From JBFLYE01 sp040756715 [NCBI: bacterium] (GTDB taxonomy: Bacteria > UBA9089 > UBA9088), in contig JBFLYE010000187.1 of the NCBI GenBank assembly GCA_040756715.1, positions 1-13,794 of the forward strand: a stretch of DNA of 13,794 nt, read 5' to 3'. This document shows, in pieces, positions 1 through 7,530 of the stretch. The number at the start of each line of letters is the position of its first letter. Position 1 is the stretch's first letter. The notes under the pieces are model-generated. The model saw only the letters and a list, made by a program, of their open reading frames with translations, searched no databases and was not told the origin of the DNA. A program made the translations under genes and the position numbers.

Positions 1-132
1 CAGATACAGAAGCAATCCTATCGAGGCTATACAAAAGAGGGTTGTCAAATATCGATCCCGGGCTCCTACACAGGAGCCTGAAATGTGGCTTAAAGCCGCC
101 TAAGCACAATCTTTAAGAGATGAGCGTTTTTT
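1..132 (+). ncRNA. 3' part of an unidentified structured RNA or leader (partial)
   Basis: Three consecutive hairpins can be drawn by eye. The first pairs 12-19 with 38-45 (8 bp with G-U pairs). The second pairs 59-67 with 72-80 (9 bp, four-base loop ACAC, containing GGCTCCT/AGGAGCC). The third pairs 85-90 with 94-99 (6 bp, loop TAA). A weak 5-bp stem (109-113/117-121) and six T (127-132) follow, as at a transcript end. No open reading frame covers this stretch, and its local GC content is higher than the flanks. The 5' part would lie upstream of the window. I could not match it to tmRNA, RNase P RNA, SRP RNA or a riboswitch I know. A 6S-type RNA is possible but unproven, and the minus strand cannot be excluded. 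Confidence 0.35.
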
Positions 133-247
133 ATTATACCAATAATAATATGAAAAGCAAAAGCCCTTTCAATAATCTCTTTGTTTTGTATTTTTTCTTT
201 CCTAGGGTGGTAAGTATGTCTATACCCATCTGGATTTGAAATTAAAC
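133..247. other. Non-coding spacer
   Basis: This AT-rich spacer lies between the T-run of the hairpin region and the promoter of the nuclease gene. It holds an imperfectly spaced TTATTA/TAATAA inverted repeat (131-136 and 143-148), too weak to call functional. I see no coding potential. Confidence 0.5.
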
Positions 248-276
248 TTGACCTTTTATCAAAAGGATGGTATAAT
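248..276 (+). promoter_or_regulatory. Sigma70-type promoter of the nuclease operon
   Basis: The -35 box TTGACC (248-253) and the -10 box TATAAT (271-276) are separated by exactly 17 bases, a near-perfect housekeeping promoter. Transcription would be expected to start around 282-284, only about 8-12 bases before the start codon. The leader would then be little more than the G-rich ribosome binding site. Confidence 0.85.
252..266. promoter_or_regulatory. Perfect inverted repeat in promoter spacer, possible operator
   Basis: CCTTTT-ATC-AAAAGG is a perfect 6+6 palindrome with a 3-base centre. It begins on the last two bases of the -35 box and fills most of the spacer to the -10 box. A repressor bound here would block RNA polymerase. 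No regulator gene lies next to it in the window, so the operator role is inferred from position only, and a short AT-rich palindrome can arise by chance. Confidence 0.3.
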
Positions 277-290
277 TATCCAAGGGGGGT

Positions 291-2999
291 ATGATGTCTC
301 TTCCGTTCCCTATGAAAGTAAGTAACCTAAACATATACAAAAAAATTATAATGATTCTTCTTTTTTTAACCCTAAAAAGTTTTTCTAACGAGCTTTCCTT
401 ACTTGTTTTTATCCAAAACGCAGAGACCATAACCGCAACGGTCACTGAGGTCTGTGATGGCGATACTATAAAGATTGAAACCGCAGGAGGCACTGACACG
501 GTTAGACTCTTGGCGATTGATGCTGATGAAATGGGTGAGCCATATTCAGATAAGGCAAAGGATTTCCTTGAACAGGTCTTTGGAAAGGAGGTTCTAATCT
601 ACTTTGACCCTTTAAAGCAGAAGGATAAGTATGGTAGGCTATTGGGGGTTATTGTTTATGAAAATAAGATATTTAACAGCCTTCTACTTGAAAATGGTTT
701 AGCCACAAGGCTTTTTATGGAGAATAACATCCTAAACTTTCCTGAATGGGAAGCAAGGGAGGTTAGAGCAAGGAAAGGGAGGCTTAATATTTGGGAAGGG
801 TATGGAGGGAATGTGATTATCACCGAAATTCATCCCAATCCTCCTTCTTACGACACATATGAGTTTGCCGAGCTTTATAATTCAACCGATAGCCCTATTG
901 ATCTAGAAAGTGCAACTATTAGAATAGGGGGCTATAAGGCTATTATTTCAAACCCAACCATAATCAATCCCCATAGCTGCTTGGTAATCTGTAGTACTAA
1001 GACATCGCCTTCCCAAATTAGGGATTTTTATAATATACCACAAAATATACCAATTCTAAGCCTAAAGGATTTCCTCCTGCTTAATTCATATAATCCCTCA
1101 GAGGGACTGGTGATTACCTTAAAAGATGCCAATGGCTTTCTCTTAGACTCCCTTGCCTACAATCTTTCCTGGGATAATAATGGTGCAGATAATACAGGGC
1201 TTTCTTTACGAAAGGTAGGTCTTAAGAAAAATAATCTTGGGGAGAGTAAGAGAGGAGGGTTAGATGACCTAAATTGGGATCCTGACACTCCAAGTCCAGG
1301 CAGGGTAATTGGCCCAGACCTTTCACATTCCACAAAGGATGTATTTCCCAAGGCAGAGGGAAGCCTAGGCTCAGTTATAACCTATACCATCTCTCTCATA
1401 AATACTGGAGATATGGATGCAAGGGATGTCTTTGTCTATGACCAATTACCCCTTGGCCTCTCTTTCTCCCAAATAAAAAGCAAGCAAGAGGTTATCTCGG
1501 GGGATGGAATTTTGGATATGAATAGCTGGTATTCATTTAATAAAAGACCCGATGGAATGATAACCATTATAACCAATCAAGGGACATATAGGTCATTGCC
1601 CATAAACCCATTTAATTACCCAACCATTGAATCCCTCCTTAATGAAATAAACAATGACAAAAAAGCTGGAGCAAGGATTTCTTATTCTCCCATTTCTGAT
1701 AAATTCACCCTATCCAAAGATAATGGCTATATTATCGCTCTCTATGAAGAGGGAGAATACCCCTTCTTCTCTGCCATAAAGATAGAACCCTGTGATTATT
1801 GCACAGGAACCTATAGCAATGGAGTAATAAGCTGGAATATTGGCACTCTCCCTGTATATGTAACCAAGACAATTTCCTTTTCTGCCCAAGTTATAGGGAA
1901 AGGAAGCATTACAAACTATGCGACAATTACATCCGCTGGTTTTATTACAACAACAAATCTGGTCTCAATTACGGTTTCCCACAATCCTCCGGTTTTTATC
2001 ACAAGACCAATAGAGGATTCATCTGAAATGAATGGTTATGATTTTCTTGACGATGATGCAGACATTGATGGAAGATATAGGGTAATCTTTCCTATAGAAA
2101 GCGAGCCTTGTGGGATTATTGAGTATGAGATAGAGGAGCGTATTGGAACATCATCTTGGTATACAATTGGAACATTATCAGGAAGTAGCAAATGGTATGA
2201 AATACCAACAAGGACAAAGGGTTTAACCTATTCCTATAGGGCAAGGGCAAGGAATACAGCAGGATATGGCAATTGGTCAAATCCATCTGATGGGATAAAG
2301 GTGGTTGATAAAGCAGGGATTATCTTACCCAATATGGATTCTGAGATAAAGATGGAGGGTCTTAATATAAAGATACCAAGGGGTGCATTTTCGGGAACCA
2401 TTACATTTACTATTCAAAGAAAGGATATAGGAGTAAAGGTTGCATCGCCTGCCATTTCTTCAATTCTTCCAAATTCTATCTATGAACTTATAGCAATTAC
2501 AGAGGAATATAGCGAAGGTGCACAGCCTGTAAAGCCCCTTACTTTAATATTACCATATCAAGATCCAGATTTTTCCGATGAAATAGATGAGCTTTCCTAT
2601 AGAATCTATAGGTTTGTTAATGACCGATGGATTATTGTAGAAGGAGAGCAAATTGTAAATCCAGTTTTAAATACCATCCAATGCCGCCTTAATTCCATTT
2701 CCCTCTATGGTATTGGCTTTCCTATTGGTCTTTCTATCTCTAATGTTATTGTCCAACCAAATCCGGTAAAGACAAATAAATACGATAGGGTTTGGTTCTA
2801 TGGATTGAATGGAAGGGTTACCATATCAGTATTTAACATTGCGGGTGAGCTTGTATTTAAGGGTGAGTTTTATCCCCCATCAAATAATTGCTGGAATCTG
2901 TTGAATAATAAAGGAGAGAAGGTATCATCAGGTGTCTACTTTGCCCTTATAGATGATGGAAAGGAGAAAGTTATAAGAAAATTTGCAATTATAAAATGA
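291..2999 (+). CDS. Secreted multidomain nuclease (SNase + lamin-tail + DUF11/Fn3-like + C-terminal sorting-type domain)
   Basis: This 902-residue protein is predicted to be exported. A Lys-containing N-terminus precedes a hydrophobic run (about 19-29), with cleavage perhaps near SFS at 30-32. Residues 47-170 are a staphylococcal-nuclease fold with intact catalytic positions: CDGDT (metal Asp58), R72 and E80 in RLLAIDADE, and R116 in DKYGR. It should cleave DNA/RNA outside the cytoplasm. A lamin-tail domain follows (about 174-337; IITEIHPNP, ELYN, WDPDTPSPG). Next come a DUF11-like domain (about 357-562) interrupted by a hook-IN-like segment (about 420-498), an Fn3-like domain (about 568-673), a ZU5-like beta domain (about 675-808; PRGAFSGTITFTI) and a FlgD/T9SS-type C-terminal sandwich (about 815-902; VQPNPVK, SGVYFALI). 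Start: ATG at 291 or 294, both served by AAGGGGGG at 282-289. The next gene overlaps by 4 bases. The nuclease fold is firm; the middle beta-domain labels are tentative. Confidence 0.85.
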   Translation: MMSLPFPMKVSNLNIYKKIIMILLFLTLKSFSNELSLLVFIQNAETITATVTEVCDGDTIKIETAGGTDTVRLLAIDADEMGEPYSDKAKDFLEQVFGKEVLIYFDPLKQKDKYGRLLGVIVYENKIFNSLLLENGLATRLFMENNILNFPEWEAREVRARKGRLNIWEGYGGNVIITEIHPNPPSYDTYEFAELYNSTDSPIDLESATIRIGGYKAIISNPTIINPHSCLVICSTKTSPSQIRDFYNIPQNIPILSLKDFLLLNSYNPSEGLVITLKDANGFLLDSLAYNLSWDNNGADNTGLSLRKVGLKKNNLGESKRGGLDDLNWDPDTPSPGRVIGPDLSHSTKDVFPKAEGSLGSVITYTISLINTGDMDARDVFVYDQLPLGLSFSQIKSKQEVISGDGILDMNSWYSFNKRPDGMITIITNQGTYRSLPINPFNYPTIESLLNEINNDKKAGARISYSPISDKFTLSKDNGYIIALYEEGEYPFFSAIKIEPCDYCTGTYSNGVISWNIGTLPVYVTKTISFSAQVIGKGSITNYATITSAGFITTTNLVSITVSHNPPVFITRPIEDSSEMNGYDFLDDDADIDGRYRVIFPIESEPCGIIEYEIEERIGTSSWYTIGTLSGSSKWYEIPTRTKGLTYSYRARARNTAGYGNWSNPSDGIKVVDKAGIILPNMDSEIKMEGLNIKIPRGAFSGTITFTIQRKDIGVKVASPAISSILPNSIYELIAITEEYSEGAQPVKPLTLILPYQDPDFSDEIDELSYRIYRFVNDRWIIVEGEQIVNPVLNTIQCRLNSISLYGIGFPIGLSISNVIVQPNPVKTNKYDRVWFYGLNGRVTISVFNIAGELVFKGEFYPPSNNCWNLLNNKGEKVSSGVYFALIDDGKEKVIRKFAIIK

Positions 3000-5257
3000 T
3001 ATATTTTACCTTCTTTAAAGAGACCCACAGGCTTTCCTTTAAACCTATTTGGGAAGGAAGTAAATGGGAATTCAAATTTCGTGATTCGGTGATGGCAGCA
3101 ATTTCTATCCTCCTCCTTGGCTTTACTTCTATAGGTTCCCAGATTGTCATTCTGCGAGAATTTTTGACTGTTTTCTATGGTAATGAGCTTTCTATGGGCT
3201 TTATTTTTGGCTGTTGGCTTTTTGGAGGAACAATGGGTAGTTGGTTTTTGGGAAGCCTGCTGGCAGACAAAATTAAAAATAAGGCTTCTTTTTTCTCTTT
3301 CTGCCAAATTTTCTTGGGCCTTTTACTTCCTTTAGACATTTTTCTTATAAGGCTTTTAAAACAAATTTTTAATATATCTTTAGGTGAGATTGTTTCTATT
3401 CCCATTATGTGCATATCAAGCTTTATTATCCTTATCCCCCTTTGTAGCATCTTTGGTTTTATGTTTTCTTTAGGGTGTAGGATGATAAAAGGCTCCCTTG
3501 CTGCCACCAATATTGGGATGGTTTATGCTTTAGAAGCAATAGGTTGTATGGTGGGAGGTTGCATCTCAAGCTTTTTTCTTATCAAGATGTTTAATTCCTT
3601 TGAGATTATGGGAATATTTAGCTTGTTAAATATTCTGCTGGCTTTTTTCTTGGCAAAAAGGTTTATTTCCATATTTTTAAGCCTATTTTTTATAGGAATG
3701 TTTTTATCCAATAGCTGGGATAGATTGGATGAATATTCTATAAAAAGGCAGTTTAAGGGGTATAAACTTCTTGCCTTTCAAAATTCTATCTATGGAAATA
3801 TCTCCCTTGTCCAAAGAAAAGAGCAATATTCATTTTTCTATAATGGGCTTCATTTTTATACCATTCCAGATAGAGCAAGCTCTGAGGAGGCTTGCAATTT
3901 TAACCTCCTCTCCCATGCAAATCCTTCTTCTATACTTTTAATAGGAGGTGGCTTAGGAATAATTTCCGAAATAATTAAACACCCGGTAAAAAATATAGAT
4001 TATGTAGAGCTAGACCCATTGATTATAAAAATAGCAAAAGATTACCTTCCCAATAACCCTTTAAAGGATAGGAGGGTAAATGTCAAAAATATGGATGGAA
4101 GGTTTTTTATTAAAACAACCGACAAAAAATACGATTGTGTTATTGTCTCGGTTGGAAGCCCATACACAGCCCAATTGAATAGGTATTATACCTTAGAATT
4201 TTTTAAGGAGGTAAAAAAGGTTTTGAACCCTTCTGGCATTATCTCCTTTGGTCTTTTGTCTTCAGAAAATTATATATCCCCTGAATTAAGAGATTTTTTA
4301 TCATCCATTTATGTTAGCTTAAAGGATGTATTTTGCGATGTAAAAATAATTCCAGGGGATACAGCCTATTTTTTAGCCTGTAATAAAAAGGGGGTATTGA
4401 CTTATGATTACAAGCTTTGGATGGAAAGGGTAAGGATGAGAAATTTGGATATAAAATACATTAGGGAATATTATTTATCTGCAAGGCTATCTAAAGAAAA
4501 GATTAAAAAAATAGAAAATTCCTTAAACAAAACAAAGGCTAAGATAAATTATTATAAAAGACCTATTGCTTACTACCTAAACATCGTTTTCTGGACAAGC
4601 AGAGCTAATCCCTTTTTATCCAAGATGATGAGGTGGATAAACAGCGAAAGAATTTTAAAAATAGCCATCTGTTTTTATCTCTTTTTATTTCTATTCGGGC
4701 TTTTTGGATATAAAAAGGCTATATTGGGGGCAATTATGACCACAGGATTCACAGAGATTGCCTTTCAAACCCTGGTTTTGCTCTCTTTTCAGATGCTCTA
4801 TGGCTATATGTTTTATAAATTAGGGCTTATCATTACCTCATTTATGCTTGGTTTATCACTAGGTTCTTTTTGGATAATAAAGATTATCCCAAAAATCAAA
4901 AGGGATTTTCCTGCTTTTGTCTTAACACAAATAGGAATTTGCCTTTATCCCCTTTTAATTCCCTTGTTTTTTTACCTTTCCAAAGGAAACATTCTTCCAT
5001 TTTTACCAATTGTTACAGGATTTGTGGGAGGTATTAGATTTGGCCTGGCAAACAAGCTCTACTTAAGAGGAAGGGAGGATGTTGGAAGGACAGCCGGGCT
5101 AAGTTATGGAATGATCTTGCTTGGCTCTTGCTTGGGAAGCTTATTGACGCCCATATTTCTTATTCCTATTGTTGGTATTTATAAAACATCCTTATATGTT
5201 GCGGTGATGAATTTTGTTGTTTTAATTCCTCTTATTATCGTAAAAGAAAAACTTTGA
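2996..5257 (+). CDS. Membrane protein: MFS-like helices with an internal spermidine-synthase-like domain
   Basis: This 753-residue protein has about seven N-terminal membrane helices (34-240), a soluble Rossmann domain (about 262-465) and another set of helices (about 555-750), the layout of 'fused MFS/spermidine synthase' proteins. The Rossmann part has the nucleotide-binding glycine motif LLIGGGLG (314-321), the acidic strand end YVELDP (336-341), DGRFF (367-371) and TAQLNRYYTLEFF (391-403). In true aminopropyltransferases a D-x-x-D-P motif follows the strand YDVIIVD. Here it reads VSVGSP (384-389), and the LDG substrate loop reads FYNG, so spermidine synthesis is doubtful. The start overlaps the nuclease stop as ATGA with no clear ribosome site, which suggests translational coupling. 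ATG 3092 (residue 33), just before the first helix, is an alternative start. The substrate is unknown. Coupling to a secreted nuclease could hint at an envelope role, but that is inference. Confidence 0.8.
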   Translation: MIYFTFFKETHRLSFKPIWEGSKWEFKFRDSVMAAISILLLGFTSIGSQIVILREFLTVFYGNELSMGFIFGCWLFGGTMGSWFLGSLLADKIKNKASFFSFCQIFLGLLLPLDIFLIRLLKQIFNISLGEIVSIPIMCISSFIILIPLCSIFGFMFSLGCRMIKGSLAATNIGMVYALEAIGCMVGGCISSFFLIKMFNSFEIMGIFSLLNILLAFFLAKRFISIFLSLFFIGMFLSNSWDRLDEYSIKRQFKGYKLLAFQNSIYGNISLVQRKEQYSFFYNGLHFYTIPDRASSEEACNFNLLSHANPSSILLIGGGLGIISEIIKHPVKNIDYVELDPLIIKIAKDYLPNNPLKDRRVNVKNMDGRFFIKTTDKKYDCVIVSVGSPYTAQLNRYYTLEFFKEVKKVLNPSGIISFGLLSSENYISPELRDFLSSIYVSLKDVFCDVKIIPGDTAYFLACNKKGVLTYDYKLWMERVRMRNLDIKYIREYYLSARLSKEKIKKIENSLNKTKAKINYYKRPIAYYLNIVFWTSRANPFLSKMMRWINSERILKIAICFYLFLFLFGLFGYKKAILGAIMTTGFTEIAFQTLVLLSFQMLYGYMFYKLGLIITSFMLGLSLGSFWIIKIIPKIKRDFPAFVLTQIGICLYPLLIPLFFYLSKGNILPFLPIVTGFVGGIRFGLANKLYLRGREDVGRTAGLSYGMILLGSCLGSLLTPIFLIPIVGIYKTSLYVAVMNFVVLIPLIIVKEKL

Positions 5258-5282
5258 CGAAATTAAGATTTTTTGTTAAAAT
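5254..5282 (+). promoter_or_regulatory. Sigma70-type promoter of the gap-pgk operon
   Basis: The -35 box TTGACG (5254-5259) is spaced 17 bases from the -10 box TAAAAT (5277-5282). The -35 box contains the TGA stop codon (5255-5257) of the membrane protein, so the promoter is packed onto the end of the preceding gene. No terminator hairpin separates the two units, so read-through from upstream is possible. A strong AGGAGG ribosome site (5298-5303) follows, 9 bases before the gap start. Confidence 0.75.
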
Positions 5283-5312
5283 TTATCAAAATTTAAAAGG
5301 AGGAAATTAGAT

Positions 5313-6311
5313 ATGAAGGTTGCAATTAATGGATTTGGAAGGATTGGAAGGGTTGTTTTAAGGTTGGGGATAGAGAGAGACATAGAATGGGTTGCCGTAA
5401 ATGACATTACAGATACAAAGACCCTGTGCCATTTATTAGAGTATGACTCTCTCCATGGAAGGTTTAAATATCCGGTAAAGGTAGAGGATGATTCTTTGGT
5501 AATAGGCGAAAAGAAGATAAAAGCTTTGTCTTGTAAAGACCCAAAGGAGCTTCCCTGGAAGGATTTAGGGGTTGATGTGGTTATTGAATCAACAGGGAAA
5601 TTTACCAACAAGGCTGATTGCTCTTTGCATATAGAAAGAGGGGCAAAGAAGGTTATTGTTACAGCACCTGCAAAGGATGAGGATATAACAATAGTAATGG
5701 GGATAAATGAGGATAAATACGATAAAGATAAACACAATGTCATTTCAAATGCATCCTGTACAACAAATTGCCTGGCACCCCTGGCAAAGGTTCTCCTTTC
5801 TCACTTTGGAATAAAAAAGGGATTTATGACCACCATTCATTCCTATACAAATGACCAGAAAATCCTTGACCTTCCACATAAAGATTTAAGGAGGGCAAGG
5901 GCAGCAGCCCTCTCTATGATTCCAACCACAACAGGTGCAGCAAAGGCAATCGGAAAGGTTATTCCAGAGCTTGCTGGAAAGCTTGATGGTATTGCTGTCC
6001 GGGCTCCATCCCCAAATGTTTCCCTTATAGACCTTACCGTGATAACAGAAAGGCCTACTACGAAAGATGAGGTTAATAACCTATTTAAAAGCGCATCGGA
6101 AAAGGGTCCTCTTTCCAAATACCTTAAATATTGTGATAAACCTTTGGTTTCCTCTGATTTTAATGGAGACACATCATCCTGTATATTTGACAAAGAGCTT
6201 ACCTTTGCCAAGGATGACCTGGTAAAGGTTTTTGGCTGGTATGACAATGAAACAGGATATAGTATGAGAATAATTGACCTTTTGGAATACATAAGAAATT
6301 TTGAATTATGA
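5313..6311 (+). CDS. gap: Glyceraldehyde-3-phosphate dehydrogenase, type I
   Basis: This enzyme oxidises glyceraldehyde-3-phosphate with phosphate and NAD+ to 1,3-bisphosphoglycerate in the cytoplasm, reversibly. The 332-residue length is normal. The N-terminal dinucleotide motif INGFGRIGR spans 5-13. Asp31 in VNDITD is the usual NAD-selecting acid. The catalytic signature SNASCTTNC (145-153) puts the nucleophile at Cys149, and His176 in TTIHSYTND is its partner. LDLPHKDLRRARAAA (186-200) and WYDNETGYS (309-317) are also standard. The start is fixed by AGGAGG at 5298-5303. It heads a transcription unit with pgk, its direct pathway partner. Oddity: the last five codons and the stop (RNFEL) lie in a TGAATT-rich repeat (6293-6318) that recurs at the window end. 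Confidence 0.97.
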   Translation: MKVAINGFGRIGRVVLRLGIERDIEWVAVNDITDTKTLCHLLEYDSLHGRFKYPVKVEDDSLVIGEKKIKALSCKDPKELPWKDLGVDVVIESTGKFTNKADCSLHIERGAKKVIVTAPAKDEDITIVMGINEDKYDKDKHNVISNASCTTNCLAPLAKVLLSHFGIKKGFMTTIHSYTNDQKILDLPHKDLRRARAAALSMIPTTTGAAKAIGKVIPELAGKLDGIAVRAPSPNVSLIDLTVITERPTTKDEVNNLFKSASEKGPLSKYLKYCDKPLVSSDFNGDTSSCIFDKELTFAKDDLVKVFGWYDNETGYSMRIIDLLEYIRNFEL

Positions 6312-6318
6312 ATTTTGA
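6293..6318 (+). repeat. 26-bp TGAATT-rich repeat, copy 1
   Basis: This stretch matches 13769-13794 at 24 of 26 positions, including an identical first 15 bases (AAGAAATTTTGAATT). Internally it repeats the unit GAATT(AT/TT). It spans the last codons and stop of gap and runs into the gap-pgk spacer. Confidence 0.65.
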
Positions 6319-6322
6319 ATTA

Positions 6323-6328
6323 AAGGAG
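6323..6328 (+). promoter_or_regulatory. Ribosome binding site that fixes the pgk start
   Basis: AAGGAG stands 9 bases before ATG 6338. The upstream in-frame ATG at 6308 has no such site, overlaps the gap stop, and would add ten residues encoded mainly by the TGAATT repeat. Phosphoglycerate kinases normally begin just before the conserved LTLKDLDVAGKRVLLRVDFN, so 6338 is chosen. Confidence 0.8.
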
Positions 6329-6337
6329 AATAAATTT

Positions 6338-7528
6338 ATGTCAAATAAACTTACCTTAAAGGATCTTGATGTAGCTGGAAAAAGGGTTTTGCTAAGGGTT
6401 GATTTCAACCTTCCCGTTGATGAGAGGGGTGAAATCATTGATGATACAAGGATTGTAGTTTCCCTTCCAACCATAAAGCATATTCTGGAAAATGGGGGAG
6501 CCTGTATTCTGATTTCTCATTTTGGAAGACCTGAGGGAAGGATAGAGGAATCATTAAGGCTTACAGCCGCAGGTGAGAGATTGACTAAGCTCCTTGGAAT
6601 GCCTGTTAAAAAGACCTCTGATTGTATTGGTGAAGAGACAAAGAAGGTTTGCCGGGAGCTTAAAATGGGCGAGGTGGTTCTCCTTGAGAATGTCAGATTT
6701 CATACAGAAGAAGAAGAGAATGACCTTCTTTTTGCAAAGGAATTGGGAAGTTTAGGCGACCTTTATGTCAATGATGCATTTTCGGTTGTCCATAGAGAGC
6801 ATGCCTCTGTGGTTGGAATATGCAGGGTTGTTCAAAAAGCAGCCGCTGGATTTCTCCTTGAAAAAGAGGTTGAGTATATGAGAAAGGTCTTAGAATCAAA
6901 GGAAAAGCCTTTGATTGCAATCCTTGGAGGAGCAAAGGTTTCTACAAAGATAGATCTAATAAAAAATCTCCTTTTAAAGGTTGATGAGCTTTTAATCGGT
7001 GGAGGAATGGCATATACATTCTTTGCAGCTTTGGGTATTCCGGTGGGAAAATCCCTGGTGGAAAAGGAGCATATCAATATGGCAAAGGAGATCCTTCTTC
7101 AAAGCATTGCTCTGGAAAAATCCCTGTATCTTCCCTCTGACCATGTAGTTACTACATTTGTTTCAGAGGGAGCTGATATAACCATTGTAGGAAGGGGAAG
7201 TATCCCTGGAAATCAAAGGGCGGTTGATATTGGGCCACAAACCATAGAAAAATTCTCAAAGGTCTTAAAAAAGGCGAAGTGTATTTTCTGGAATGGGCCA
7301 ATGGGTATCTTTGAAATAGATAGGTTTTCAAAGGGAACATTAGAAATAGCTAAGATTTTGGGAGAGAGCAATGCAACAACCATTGTGGGTGGAGGAGATT
7401 CAGTAGCGGCTGTTGTAAAGCTTGGTTTGGCAGACAAAATGACCCATATTTCAACCGGTGGTGGTGCCTGCCTTGAGTTTCTAGGAGGAGCAAAGATGCC
7501 AGGTCTTTCTGCCTTGACAAATAAATAA
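6338..7528 (+). CDS. pgk: Phosphoglycerate kinase
   Basis: This enzyme transfers phosphate from 1,3-bisphosphoglycerate to ADP, giving 3-phosphoglycerate and ATP in glycolysis, and runs in reverse in gluconeogenesis. The 396 residues match the family length. From M1 at 6338 the hallmarks are VDFNLP (21-26), DDTRI (35-39), ISHFGRP (59-65), LENVRFH (116-122), VNDAFSVVHREHAS (144-157), LGGAKVSTKI (196-205), FWNGPMGIFE (317-326), GGGDSVAAV (351-359) and STGGGACLEFLGG (372-384). Substrate and nucleotide sites therefore look complete. It lies 26 bases after gap and is presumably co-transcribed with it. An upstream in-frame ATG at 6308 is less likely. Confidence 0.97.
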   Translation: MSNKLTLKDLDVAGKRVLLRVDFNLPVDERGEIIDDTRIVVSLPTIKHILENGGACILISHFGRPEGRIEESLRLTAAGERLTKLLGMPVKKTSDCIGEETKKVCRELKMGEVVLLENVRFHTEEEENDLLFAKELGSLGDLYVNDAFSVVHREHASVVGICRVVQKAAAGFLLEKEVEYMRKVLESKEKPLIAILGGAKVSTKIDLIKNLLLKVDELLIGGGMAYTFFAALGIPVGKSLVEKEHINMAKEILLQSIALEKSLYLPSDHVVTTFVSEGADITIVGRGSIPGNQRAVDIGPQTIEKFSKVLKKAKCIFWNGPMGIFEIDRFSKGTLEIAKILGESNATTIVGGGDSVAAVVKLGLADKMTHISTGGGACLEFLGGAKMPGLSALTNK

Positions 7529-7530
7529 AA

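Noticed and set aside
39-57. tRNA/tmRNA T-arm-like sequence GGGTTG...CGATCCC
   Set aside because: The loop length and the missing TTCGA core do not fit a T-arm, and no acceptor stem or CCA follows.
5843-6292. 149-residue open frame on the minus strand opposite gap
   Set aside because: It lies wholly within a clearly recognised enzyme gene, has no ribosome site or family-like sequence, and is a reading-frame shadow; the same holds for the minus frames at 5276-5743 and 11120-11578.
6274-6302. TTGACC inside gap as an internal pgk promoter
   Set aside because: No acceptable -10 box occurs at 16-18 bases spacing, and the hexamer is part of well-conserved coding sequence.
6308-6337. Earlier in-frame start for pgk giving ten extra residues
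   Set aside because: The extra residues come mostly from the TGAATT repeat, no ribosome site precedes ATG 6308, and the start at 6338 has AAGGAG at proper spacing and matches the family N-terminus.
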